64,000 bases of DNA from Prochilodus magdalenae (Eukaryota > Chordata > Actinopteri > Characiformes > Prochilodontidae): positions 460,495 through 524,494 of the forward strand of contig JAMWET010000021.1 of NCBI GenBank assembly GCA_024036415.1, given 5' to 3'. The notes under the pieces were generated by a model. The model was not told the DNA's origin. It searched no databases and saw only the letters and a program-made list of their open reading frames with translations. Positions 40,901 to 50,844 of the stretch are shown here, one piece after another. Each line of letters opens with the position of its first letter. Positions within the stretch are counted from its first letter, which is position 1. The position numbers and the translations under genes are program-made.

Positions 40901-42053
40901 TCCATCCTCATAACGGCGCCTATTGGAGCTCTGCTCATCGGCCTGTGTGGACCACGTCTGCTGCAGAGACCAAAGAATCCTGAGTGGGGTAAGACGTGTC
41001 ATCTTACACACATACATAAGTATTTTAGTTTGCTGTGGCACTCACATGCATTCCCAGATCAAATGTGGAGTCTAGAAGTTGTACACCGAGCCTCTGGTTA
41101 CCGTGCTGTCAGTCCTGTATATTCTGATGCACTGATCCAGCTATTCCAATTCCGATATCAGCACCGATATATCAACTTTGCATATCTGTCGATACCTGAT
41201 ATCAATCCAATACCATTTTTGAATGAATAAGTCATAAACTTCACCATGCTAGAGCGACGTAAGGCACAAGGATTGACAAACAATCATTTACTAAGCTTAC
41301 CGCAGGGCCTTGATTGCTCAGGCTCGAGTTCAAGTTGCCACATGCACATGTCTGTCGTGACTAGCCAGTAACGGCTTCTCCACCTCTTCAGAGCATGCTC
41401 ATACAGCTGTAGTACTGAGAACAAAAATTGGGTGTTAGGAGGGTTTCATTGTGAGGTTCCTTTTTGTTTGAGGAAATCTTTTTGTTTTGCTCAGTTGAGC
41501 ACGCCAGTTTTTCCTCCTGGCAGCCTTGGATTGTTTCCCGTTTGAAAGTTTTTCCTCTGCACATTGAGTCCACTCTGCTGGAGAACGGTTAGCTCACCTC
41601 GTAGCGGTCTGTGTTCACATTGAGGTATGACAGTTCATGTACAGGCACCCTGCAAACATGCTATCGACAGCATAGCGCACATCGCAAACGAATTGGACTG
41701 GGGATAGGCCTAATTATCTGATACCCGCTCCAGCTACTTTAATTAATATCTGAAATATTGAATATTGGATCTGTGCATTCCTACTTTCAAATTCCAAATT
41801 TGCATTTAGTCTAACAAGAGATCTGTATTTTATGATACCATGAAGTGTCCTAGATGAACCAGTGATATCCATGATATACTCAGAAAATTGTACTAAGATC
41901 TAGATAATCCCAAAAACCACATAATGTCATCAGATTGCCACCTGTAACCGCCTTTGGAGTCACGTTTTAATGCATTTCATGTCTTTTCCAGCTGTGAGTC
42001 AGGGTGCGCTGTCAGCATCAGAGACTCCGGTGACCTACGAGAGTGCCATCTGA
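31927..42053 (+). CDS. slc9b2: mitochondrial/plasma-membrane sodium/hydrogen exchanger 9B2 (NHA2), paralogue A, complete
   Basis: CPA2-family Na+/H+ antiporter. Coding exons: 31,927-32,019; 32,753-32,966; 34,364-34,534; 36,561-36,703; 36,966-37,093; 37,326-37,501; 38,878-38,984; 39,108-39,257; 39,542-39,650; 40,348-40,484; 40,805-40,988; 41,992-42,053. All introns are GT-AG and in phase; 1,674 nt give 557 residues (human SLC9B2 537). The leader exon begins at an acceptor AG (31,841-31,842). Residues 1-100 form a hydrophilic N-terminus with a Cys-rich CCGWLRRRCPC stretch, then the transmembrane core. Ion-site Asp290-Asp291 (SFDDILAITGF) match human Asp278-279. Glu227 and Arg444 match the human Glu215-Arg432 salt-bridge pair, all at a constant +12 offset. 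Arg199 lies in the conserved RAGLGLD. It lies downstream of bdh2, and a tandem paralogue follows. Confidence 0.97.
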
Positions 42054-43975
42054 GGCTTCTACAATGCTGCTAACAGACCAAGGAAGTGACCGAAACAGCC
42101 ACCGTCCTCCAGTGTTCCTGTCAGCTCCACAGGGGCTTCCCAGACATTTCCATAACGGACACTCTTTTGTAAGATGTCGTCCACTTGGTGTGGGGGAATC
42201 ATGGTGCATTTTTAGATGCACTGTAGCCGTCTGCTGTCCCTCTAGCTCCTATCCCAACACCTACCAGCCAGGCCAGTTTTGAATACTTCAGTAGAGGTGT
42301 TTGAGGGAATGTCACACATTACATATATTACCAATGACCGTTTGATGACGGGTTTTCATGCAGGGTGGTGATGTGAAGTATTGCACTGAAGTGACATGCA
42401 CAAAATACAATTGTCTTTACAGTGGTGGTAATAGGAACCAGGCGTCTGTCTCACAAAGCACAGCACAGCTTGCTAACCCTCATGCTTAGATTGATCTCAT
42501 AATGGTGGATCATTTTTACCGGGCTACCTCATAGGCCACCATGCATTCTTGACCTTCTCCAGGTCAGGTTCAGTTTGGGATTTCAGATCATGAACAGCTG
42601 TCTGACTTAGGACCACCTTCTGACCACCTGTCTGGTTGCTTCTTTTTGGAATGTTTATGGTGACAACTACATGAGCAATATCACTTTCCAGCTGAGGAAA
42701 CAAATCATTCTACACAGGTGTCATAAAACAGTTATTACTCCACTCAGCACAAACGGGTCGCCGCAGCAGTGTCCTTTACAGCTGTGCATGCTCTACTTTC
42801 TGAATATTTATAGAGTATGACTTATTAAAAAGCATAAGCTTATTGACTAAAGACAGTCTGAGTATCTAAACCTGGATTACCAGCGAAAGTAATGAACTCC
42901 TGTAAAACTAGCCCTAGTATCTACAGTTGTGTTAGTCGGGTTTTGTGAAGTTGAAGCCTAGTCAGGAGCTTAAACATGTGTTGCTATATAGACTCCTGGG
43001 ATCGTGATGTCCACCACAGCAATATAGCCATTTTTATTTATCATCCACGATCATGATCATGAAAATGTTGGTTAATACAAATCATTATTTGGACTGGTTT
43101 TTTTTTTTTTTCGGACTGTCATTCAATAATGGGTTTTTAAAAAAAAAGGTTTGTCTAAAATTGAATCTATTGCTAAACAATGTCTCGCAGTGTATGTTCA
43201 TAACCACTCATATCTTATGCTGTGAGGGAGCTTTCAGAGGCTTAAACATGGACGTCTGGTTCTTGTCACCACCACTGTGACCAACTCTGATTCACCAAGC
43301 TTCTCTAGAACGGAGCCTTGAACACCAGACCACTCTGAACGACTGTTAATGTTATGATAATGTGCATTAGTCCTGAGCAGTGCTGTAGGTATCGCTGACC
43401 GGAGAGGGATTGTCTGAGTAGCTGTTGATATATCATTGTGATTAGATCCAAGCTTTTTATTGGATGACATTTAGAGAGTACTAGAGTTTACAGATGTGTT
43501 TGTAGCTGCTTTTCGGTTGATTTTATTATTATTTGTATTTATTATCCGAGTCAGCGTGAGCTCATTTTGAAGTGACAAAGTTCTCTCACGCATATGTTTT
43601 GGTTCCTGGGATGTTTGGGATGCTCAATGCTAGATTTGTTCGTTGAGCTCAACATTCTGTAGCGTATTAAACGTACCAGGAAGACTTTTATATGTGATGC
43701 TGGCAGTGTGATCACTGTCTATACACTGACAAATAGCTTTTGTACAAACGCTGCAGAGTTCTGTATGTTACAGACTCCTGTTTATATGACCTACAGTATC
43801 AGTGAACTGACTGTCACGGGAGTCGAGTCAGAGATAAATAGAACACTTACAGTAAATAGAGATGTCAGAAAAGAAGATATTTATATTAGTCACTCTCCTC
43901 TGATGTTGATTATCATGATCAACTCATGGTCAAAGCAAAACATCTGGGTTCCTTCACAGACTCATAATAAAAGGG
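42054..43975 (+). other. probable slc9b2 3' untranslated region
   Basis: No exon or repeat is recognised after the stop. The first good AATAAA is at 43,966-43,971, which would give a 3' UTR of about 1.9 kb. Earlier ATTAAA-like variants could also be used. Confidence 0.45.
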
Positions 43976-44116
43976 GCCTTTTTGCACTACTCAGCTTTTC
44001 TCAGGTCTCTCTTGAGCACTTTGTTATGTGTGTGTCATTTATTTGAACTCTGTTTCTGTGAACTCTGGGGTCATTCCAGGTCATTCCATGTTAAATCACT
44101 GAGGCTTAACACTACA

Positions 44117-44345
44117 TCATAAATCATACAGCCAGTACATGACCAGCGTACAACAACCAGACATCAGAGCTGCTGTTTGCACATTTCTGTCAATGAAGAT
44201 GACCCGCTGCCATTCTGAGTCCCTCCAGTACAGTCCTACACACACCCTTTGGTGCCGCTGATGTGGTGTTAACGGCAGTCGCCAGTACTGCCGTCTGCTG
44301 GTGGTGCTGGCACTAACAGGGTGACTCACTGAGGGCATCACCGCT
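44117..44345 (-). pseudogene. DDE transposase fragment
   Basis: The minus strand reads WRLPLTPHQRHQRVCVGLYW, then SEWQRVIFID. This fits the linker plus the first catalytic strand of a Tc1/mariner-like transposase and is related to the relic at 17,640-18,130. It is only about 75 codons long, and the third acidic residue is not in reach. Confidence 0.6.
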
Positions 44346-44599
44346 CTCTGGTTAGTACCTGCTGGGTCTCTACGCGTGGTTCGTCACCAGGTTTCATTCC
44401 TGTAGCCTGGTTCCTTCTGGGTGCAAATATTTTTGGTAGTGCGTGTATAAGCAGTGTGATTATTTGTTAGGACAGTTCAGAGATACAGAGATACTCCTCT
44501 CCCAAACCGATTTAAGGTGGACTACAGGATAGCTGTGTTTCACGGTTGCTGCTTGTTATTATGGGCTGTGATTCTGTGTAATGTGTTGTAAGATGAGTA

Positions 44600-44990
44600 T
44601 GTTAAGTAAACATACACAGTCGAGTCACTTTGTGACCACCAGCTAGTAACCACCGGATGTAGCATGGATGGCCCCTGGACGGGCTGGGAGTGACTCAGTG
44701 AGGTGACCCTGGTAGGTTGTCACAGGTATCCGGCCCATGCTAACTGCAGTGCATACCACAGCTGCTGAAGGATGAATGGGGGAGGATCTAAAGCGAACAT
44801 GGCGATCAAGGTGGTCCAAACTCATGCTCAGACGGGTTCAGGTCTGGGAAATTAGGAGGCCAGGGTAGTACTCGGGAGTCTTCGTCATGCTCTTCTTACC
44901 AATGTCAGGTATTTCTAGCCATGAGCCCATCCGCCCCAGGGAAGACAATCGGCATCTGCTAGGGTGGCTTCAGGCATTATGTTGCATTCA
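44600..44990. repeat. dispersed DNA-element fragment
   Basis: It opens with 'tttgtgaccaccagctagta' and carries GC-rich non-coding sequence. It resembles a teleost non-autonomous DNA transposon end; family uncertain. Confidence 0.4.
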
Positions 44991-45372
44991 GCAAATAAAC
45001 AGTAAGTGTGTGTTACCAGCTGCATACATGCATACTCTTATAATACTCAAAATACTCTTATAATATTCATAAAACTCTTATAATACTCAAAATACTCTTA
45101 TATTACTCAAAATACTTTTATAATATTCATAAACCTCTTATAATATTACTCACATACTGTTACGCTTGTGCTATTACTATTATAGTATTACATTAGACAA
45201 ACCACTGTGTCAGTTGTAGCTTTTATATATATGCATATATATTTATATATTTCATTATTGTTGTTGTCATTGATTATTATTTATTATTAATAATAACACT
45301 TAACAATAGTTAACAATTAAAACAAATTATTATTATTATTTTTATTATTATTGTTATTTGTTTTGAATTAAA

Positions 45373-45415
45373 TAATTACATTTAATTAAGTAGTTGTTAA
45401 AGTTTGCAATTTAAA
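45373..45415. repeat. left flanking motif of duplicated unit 1
   Basis: 'acatttaattaagtagttgt' and following bases recur in direct orientation, with about 75-80% identity over ~60 bp, at 47,345-47,402. The copies therefore flank the minus-strand gene unit. The same pair is present around unit 2 (about 49,560-49,615 and 51,540-51,603). Confidence 0.7.
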
Positions 45416-45444
45416 TGATCATCTTTTATTGAATTAATTTGCTG

Positions 45445-45487
45445 TATTATATTATATTATATTATATTATATTATATTATATTATAT
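45445..45487. repeat. (ATTAT)n microsatellite, unit 1
   Basis: About eight ATTAT pentamers just beyond the 3' end of the minus-strand gene. The homologous tract in unit 2 (49,641-49,709) is about 26 bases longer. Confidence 0.95.
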
Positions 45488-45524
45488 CACCAAGAAAGAA
45501 TAATAATGACACAAAGAAATGTTA

Positions 45525-45537
45525 TTTATTATTTATT
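45525..45537 (-). terminator. poly(A) signals of minus-strand gene, unit 1
   Basis: Two AATAAA hexamers on the minus strand (TTTATT at 45,525-45,530 and 45,532-45,537), about 150 bases after the TAA stop. They are conserved at 49,747-49,759 in unit 2. Confidence 0.65.
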
Positions 45538-45680
45538 GTACTTATTTGTGTTTTTGCAGGTGTTCCTGCTGCCGGAATGGACTGTGGTGGTCTCAGATAT
45601 GGGGGTGCTGAAGGTGGAAGGTGTTTCGGTGGTGTTCAGAGTCTTGCTGCTGCTCTCTCAGGGTCTGGGGAGCTCTCTGG

Positions 45681-46610
45681 TTAAACAGGAGCTACTGCCA
45701 AACCTTCTACCAGGAACTCTGCCTTGTTGGGCACTTTGATGTTCCTGAAGTGCCTGGAGAGAGCAACAGGTGGATGGGGCTTCCTCAGCCCTGTAGGTGG
45801 ATGAGGCCTCCTGTCCTGCACTGGACATCCCACCATGAAATCTGCCGTGGTCTCTGGCAGTTTCACGCTCTTAAAATGTCTAGAGAGGCCTGTAGGTGGG
45901 TGTGGCCTCCTGTCAAACGCTGGCCTCTGGTCCTCAGGGCGAGCTCTCAGGGGCTCCAATGGGCTCTGATCACCTTCCCTGGACCAGACTTTGACCCCTA
46001 CCGTTCTTAGCTGGTGGGATTCTTTAGGTGGCCTGGCGCTGATGCTGATGTCCCTGTAAGCTGGTGCGCCCCCATCGTCACCCTGCACCGGTGGAAAGTT
46101 CATTGGGCCCAGTGGCCTCCTTGGCTTTGTAGGCCTGCTCACTACACTGGGCACTTTAGTCCTGATATCTGGGAACACATATTCCTCAGCAGGACATTTC
46201 ACTGCCCAGTTAGCATCGTGGGGCATGCAGTTCACCCTCAGTGGCTGTGGATCTGTTGGTTCCGGAATCCAAGTCCTGATTCTCGCGTGAACCTTTGGTC
46301 TTTGCCCAGCAGGGCGAGCTCTCAGAGGCTCCACAGGGCTCTGAACCGTGTCCGTGGAGCAGGCTTTGACCCCAACCGTCCTCAGCTGGTGGGATCCTTC
46401 AGGTGGGCAAGCGCTGATGCTTACATTCCTGTAGGGAGGCGCGCTTCCGTCATCACCCTGCAGGGGTGGGAAATCGATTGAGTGCAGGGGCCCTCTTGGC
46501 TGTGTGGGCCTGATTAGCACCCTGGACACTTTTTTGCAGGTGGGTGGTAACACCACACCTTCAGCAGGACCACCCACAGTCCATTTAGCATCACGGGGTT
46601 TTGGAATCAT
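45681..46610 (-). CDS. unrecognised compact intronless gene, unit 1 (309 codons, internally repeated protein)
   Basis: I do not recognise this protein. It is Pro- and Arg-rich, without a signal peptide or membrane segment. Residues about 6-103 and 131-230 are two diverged copies of a ~100-residue module (shared core FPPxQGDDG.AP.YR and ESHQLRTVGVK / LRARP). The C-terminus has two shorter repeats starting DRRPHPPTGL (233 and 266), each followed by SRHF. The ATG is the first one after a predicted TATA-driven start, with a purine at -3. The stop is followed by poly(A) signals. A near-identical gene lies 4.2 kb to the right. In the central ~650 nt the copies differ at six positions, all synonymous in this frame, whereas the opposite strand's open frame gains a Cys/Arg change and a stop difference. 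It may be expressed and constrained; a non-coding repeat remains possible. Confidence 0.55.
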   Translation of the reverse strand: MIPKPRDAKWTVGGPAEGVVLPPTCKKVSRVLIRPTQPRGPLHSIDFPPLQGDDGSAPPYRNVSISACPPEGSHQLRTVGVKACSTDTVQSPVEPLRARPAGQRPKVHARIRTWIPEPTDPQPLRVNCMPHDANWAVKCPAEEYVFPDIRTKVPSVVSRPTKPRRPLGPMNFPPVQGDDGGAPAYRDISISARPPKESHQLRTVGVKVWSREGDQSPLEPLRARPEDQRPAFDRRPHPPTGLSRHFKSVKLPETTADFMVGCPVQDRRPHPPTGLRKPHPPVALSRHFRNIKVPNKAEFLVEGLAVAPV

Positions 46611-46619
46611 TGCTTCTTT

Positions 46620-46700
46620 TCCTCTAGTTCTTTCTCTTGTTCTTCCTCTGGTTCTTCTTCTGGTTCTTCTTCTGGTTTTTCTTCTGGTTCTTCTTCTGGT
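46620..46700 (-). repeat. 12-bp purine-rich repeat in leader of unit 1 gene
   Basis: On the minus strand, 12-base units of the kind CCAGAAGAAGAA sit just before the start codon. About seven are seen here with variants; fewer (about five) in unit 2 near 50,860-50,915, and a trace in unit 3 near 53,818. Confidence 0.85.
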
Positions 46701-46790
46701 TCTTTTATTAATGCGCTTTTAATCGCAACCAACTTGCTGTCTGACTCGTGAGATGTCAGTAAAGTGGTTCGGTCTGATGTACGGGGGTCC

Positions 46791-46909
46791 TATTTATAGA
46801 TTTCTGATTGAGTGGCGATGACGTCACAGAGCCACGTTATATAGAACTGCACTCGGAAAAAAACAAGCCCACACGTGACTAATTTATGTCCGCGTCGTGT
46901 GTGACGTCA
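46791..46909 (-). promoter_or_regulatory. TATA/CRE/E-box promoter of minus-strand gene, unit 1
   Basis: On the minus strand: TATAAATA (46,791-46,798), a perfect CRE palindrome TGACGTCA about 20 bp upstream (46,819-46,826), an E-box CACGTG (46,872-46,877) and a second perfect CRE (46,902-46,909). A start about 30 bases after the TATA box gives a ~150-base leader with no ATG before position 46,610. The whole arrangement is conserved in unit 2. The function is predicted only. Confidence 0.65.
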
Positions 46910-47344
46910 TCGGCAGCCGCACTGAACATTGAAACTAATATGTAAATTAACTTTAAAAAATGCTCATAATCTCCTCCGTAATAAATATGTAATCTGATAC
47001 AGATACAGTCCGGCAGGGGGCGCTGATTCCCACTCCATGGAAACATTTTGGGAAGTCTTGTATTGGAGTATACTGGACAGATTACCATCTACCCAGTAAA
47101 CCGCGGACGTCCTTACCTGGGTAGTTTTATAACTATATGACGTACCTGTGTCTTTATGGACGTTCGTAGCAGGTCCTATTGTAGTCCTGGAGGAACCTTC
47201 CCCAAAATCCTTTCACAGGACGTTCAGTAACGATCTCACACGGTCCCTGCAAAACGTTAGTTCTGTTACCTTTAGAGAACCTTCAGTAACGTCCTTATAT
47301 GCTCAATAATAATAATAATAAGAAGAATATTTTAATTTATTTGT

Positions 47345-47402
47345 TTTTAATGAAATTATTATGTTTAATTGAGAAATTGTTAACGTTTGAGATTTAAACC
47401 GT
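47345..47402. repeat. right flanking motif of duplicated unit 1
   Basis: Direct repeat of the sequence at 45,361-45,420 ('tttaattgagaaattgttaa' here versus 'tttaattaagtagttgttaa' on the left). Between the two copies lies the ~2 kb gene unit. Confidence 0.7.
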
Positions 47403-47569
47403 ATATATATACTATGCACCGAGAGCTGCAGCTGAATTAAACTGAGTAATTTAGTTATTAAACTTTAACTGATTTCTTTAAATCATAAAAACCCCCATTG
47501 TCTTCATCTCTCTTTATGTAAATAATGTATTTCAAAACAAACTAAATCAGAGGAGAATAACTAGTCCGG

Positions 47570-48250
47570 CAAATTATTACATTACTGTTATTATTACTTA
47601 ATATTAGCTAATATTACTCTAATATTATTGCTCTAATACTTTTATTACTTAATATTAACTAATATTACTCTAATACTTCTACTCTAATACTATTATTATT
47701 GTCATTACCTAATATTACTCTAATACTATTACTCTAATACTCTTACTATTATTATTACCTAATATAATTTAATATTACTCCAATACTATTACTCTAATAC
47801 TGTTGTTATTATTATTTTTTTATTATTATTATAGCTTAATATTACCTAATTTTACTCTAATACTGTTACTCTTATTCTATTACTATTATTATTATTTAAT
47901 ATTACCGAAAATCACTCAATCACTACTCTAATGCTATTACTAATATTATTAACTAATATTACTCTTATACCATTACTCTAAAACTAGTACTATTATTATT
48001 ACTTAATATTACTCTAATACTATTATTCTTATTCTATTATTACCTAATATTAGTTAATATTACTCTTATAGTATTACTCTAATGCTATTACTATTATTAT
48101 TATCTAATATTACTCTTATAGTATTACTCTAATACTGTTTCTATTATTATTACTTAATATTACCTAATATTACTCTAATACTATTACTCTAATACTTTTG
48201 CTATTATTTTTATTTAATATTATTTAATATTCCTCTAATACTATTTCTCT
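47570..48250. repeat. AT-rich degenerate tandem repeat, unit 1
   Basis: Irregular repeats of 'tattactctaatact' and 'attattacttaatatta'. Homologous but longer and differently arranged sequence follows unit 2 at 51,770-52,755. Confidence 0.9.
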
Positions 48251-48251
48251 A

Positions 48252-49030
48252 ATAGTCCTGAGCTGCTGTTCGTCCCCAGCATACAGGTCCTCACCATGAT
48301 CTTGCCATCTCATTCGGGAGCTCCTTGATCACCCTGCCTGAAGATACAAGAATCCTTGGTGTGATCCTGGATGGCCAGTTATCGTTCTCAGCTCATATTG
48401 TGAACCTGGCTCGGTCATGCAGATTCCTCCTCTACAGCATCCGGAGGATCCGACCCTTCCCCTCTCAGGAGGCCACTCAGCTGCTTGTCCAGTCTCTGGT
48501 CATTTCAAGGCTAGACTACTGCAACTCGCTCCTGGCTAGTCTTGCTCTACGGACCTTGGAACTGGTCCAAAACGCAGCAGCTCGACTCATCTTTAGTCTT
48601 CCCAAGTTCACCCACGTGACTCCACTGCTGCGCTCCCTTCACTGGCTCCCTGTTGCTGCCCTCATCAGATTTAAAACTCTGATGCTGACTACAAGGCCAG
48701 GAATGGACCAGCGCATCCCTTACTTCAAGTACACTGCGACTCGACCCGCCATTCTTTGAAGACACATGGAAGACAAGCGTCCGGACTCTTCTCTGTCCTG
48801 GCTCCCAGATGGTAGAATGAACTCCCACTGGCTGTCGGGACAGCTGAGTCTCGGTCAGTGTTCAAGCGCAGGCTGGAGACCCATCTGTTGGTAAAGCACT
48901 TAAGTGAGTGAGCACTAGTAGATGTGTATGTAATATGTGTAGGTTGAAATACTTTGTTTTTGCACTTAAGCTCATCATAACCTTCCTTCTCTCTAGGTAT
49001 GAGCCTGGTTTGGGTTGCCAGGTAGCGCAC
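48252..49030 (+). mobile_element. L2-like LINE, truncated 3' fragment of reverse transcriptase and tail
   Basis: Plus-strand frame from 48,325 reads ILGVILDGQLSFSAHI, LVISRLDYCNSLLA and NAAARLIFSLPKFTHVTPLL. This is the reverse-transcriptase thumb/C-terminal region typical of L2/CR1-group LINEs. After a frameshift near 48,690 a further piece (SVFKRRLETHLLVKHL-type) precedes the 3' tail, which ends 'gggttgccaggtagcgcact'. It is 5'-truncated and dead. A reversed copy of the same tail lies at 61,500-61,730. Confidence 0.85.
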
Positions 49031-49049
49031 TAATGCCTTTATATGTCTG

Positions 49050-49330
49050 GGTATTGATCAAAGTGAAAAGTCAAAGTCTAAGTAACCTTTATTGTCATTC
49101 AGACTTTACAACAGGAGTGCAAAGCTGAACGAGAGTGTGTTTCTCCAAACTCCGGTGTGCAAATATACACACAGTGCAAACACACCAGACATACTAGTAA
49201 CATAACAGTGCAGATGAGACGTAAGTATAAATAAAGAATTGGTGAAAAGTATAGAAAGAGTATAGAAGGGGGGAAAGTAACAAACAGGAAATTAGACATT
49301 ACACTTACAGAAATATTGCACTTTGTATAG
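49050..49330. repeat. dispersed repeat, retroelement-tail-like
   Basis: It begins 'aagtaacctttattgtcatt', resembling the repeats at 740-1,060 and 54,085-54,130. It directly follows the L2-like fragment. Confidence 0.45.
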
Positions 49331-49640
49331 AAAGATATTTCTATGTTTCCAAGTGATGATATTATTGCACACTGTAAAGTATGTGTAAACCTAACACTGT
49401 AGCTGTAAACTTAACACTGAAAAGTGATGAAGTGCTTGATAATAATAATATAATGATAATAATAGATTGTTGTACATAAATTATCAGCATTAAACAAGGA
49501 GATGTGAGTTAAAATAAATATTATATATTAATAATACTGTGTGGAATTGTGGAATATTTGGAATTTAAAAAAATATGTCTAATTAAGTAATTGTTAAAGT
49601 TTGCAGTTGAAATAATTAACTTTTATTAAGTTCATTTGCT

Positions 49641-49709
49641 ATATTATATTATATTATATTATATTATATTATATTATATTATATTATATTATATTATATT
49701 ATATTATAT
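49641..49709. repeat. (ATTAT)n microsatellite, unit 2
   Basis: About 14 pentamers, longer than the 43-base tract of unit 1. Confidence 0.95.
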
Positions 49710-49746
49710 CACCAAGAAAGAATAATAATGACACAAAGAAATGTTA

Positions 49747-49759
49747 TTTATTATTTATT
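49747..49759 (-). terminator. poly(A) signals of minus-strand gene, unit 2
   Basis: Two minus-strand AATAAA hexamers, in the same place relative to the stop as in unit 1. Confidence 0.65.
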
Positions 49760-49902
49760 GTACTTATTTGTGTTTTTGCAGGTGTTCCTGCTGCCGGAAT
49801 GGACTGTGGTGGTCTCAGATTTGGGGGTGCTGAAGGTGGAAGGTGTTTCGGTGGTGTTCAGCGTCTTGCTGCTGCTCTCTCAGGGTCTGGGGAGCTCTCT
49901 GG

Positions 49903-50844
49903 TTAAACAGGAGCTACTGCCAAACCTTCTACCAGGAACTCTGCCTTGTTGGGCACTTTGATGTTCCTGAAGTGCCTGGAGAGAGCAAATGGTGGATGAA
50001 GCTTCCTCAGCTCTGTAGGTGGATGAGGTCTCCTGTCCTGCACTGGACATCCCACCATGAAATCTGCCGTGGTCTCTGGCAGTTTCACACTTTTAAAATG
50101 TCTAGAGAGGCCTGTAGGTGGGTGTGGCCTCCTGTCAAACGCTGGCCTCTGGTCCTCAGGGCGAGCTCTCAGGGGCTCCAATGGGCTCTGATCACCTTCC
50201 CTGGACCAGACTTTGACCCCTACCGTTCTTAGCTGGTGGGATTCTTTAGGTGGCCTGGCGCTGATGCTGATGTCCCTGTAAGCTGGTGCGCCCCCATCGT
50301 CACCCTGCACCGGTGGAAAGTTCATTGGGCCCAGTGGCCTCCTTGGCTTTGTAGGCCTGCTCACTACACTGGGCACTTTAGTCCTGATATCTGGGAACAC
50401 ATATTCCTCAGCAGGACATTTCACTGCCCAGTTAGCATCGTGGGGCATGCAGTTCACCCGCAGTGGCTGTGGATCCGTTGGTTCCGGAATCCAAGTCCTG
50501 ATTCTCGCGTGAACCTTTGGTCTCTGCCCAGCAGGGCGAGCTCTCAGAGGCTCCACAGGGCTCTGAACCGTGTCCGTGGAGCAGGCTTTGACCCCAACCG
50601 TCCTCAGCTGGTGGGATCCTTCAGGTGGGCAAGCGCTGATGCTTACATTCCTGTAGGGAGGCGCGCTTCCGTCATCACCCTGCAGGGGTGGGAAATCGAT
50701 AGAGTGCAGGGGCCCTCTTGGCTGTGTGGGCCTGATTAGCACCCTGGACACTTTTTTGTAGGTGTTTGGTAACACCACACCTTCAGCAGGACCACCCGCA
50801 GTCCATGTAGCATCACGGGGCACCCTCAGTGGTTTTGGAATCAT
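49903..50844 (-). CDS. unrecognised compact intronless gene, unit 2 (313 codons)
   Basis: Tandem paralogue of the gene at 45,681-46,610, ~97% identical at DNA level, with the same module order, stop and poly(A) signals. Differences: an in-frame 12-nt insertion near the N-terminus adds LRVP after MIPKP. Five nearby base changes alter four residues (K to T, V to A, P to N, C to Y). Three more replacements (G to E, P to L, V to F) lie in the C-terminal DRRPHPP repeats. The middle of the protein is unchanged. The inserted residues match the linker 'PLRV' before the second internal module, so the insertion may restore a repeat boundary that unit 1 has lost. Function unknown. Confidence 0.55.
   Translation of the reverse strand: MIPKPLRVPRDATWTAGGPAEGVVLPNTYKKVSRVLIRPTQPRGPLHSIDFPPLQGDDGSAPPYRNVSISACPPEGSHQLRTVGVKACSTDTVQSPVEPLRARPAGQRPKVHARIRTWIPEPTDPQPLRVNCMPHDANWAVKCPAEEYVFPDIRTKVPSVVSRPTKPRRPLGPMNFPPVQGDDGGAPAYRDISISARPPKESHQLRTVGVKVWSREGDQSPLEPLRARPEDQRPAFDRRPHPPTGLSRHFKSVKLPETTADFMVGCPVQDRRPHPPTELRKLHPPFALSRHFRNIKVPNKAEFLVEGLAVAPV

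Noticed and set aside
45506..46010. Plus-strand open frames through the 3' part of unit 1 (also 49,728-50,232)
   Set aside because: They overlap the 3' end of the minus-strand ORF and its poly(A) region; no promoter or conserved start is visible.
46014..46481. Plus-strand open frame opposite the unit 1 gene (and its counterpart 50,236-50,739)
   Set aside because: Differences between copies are non-silent in this frame and one copy reads through the other's stop; the minus-strand frame explains the openness.
48325..48759. A possible independent 145-codon gene
   Set aside because: It is the reverse-transcriptase end of an L2-like LINE, truncated and frameshifted.
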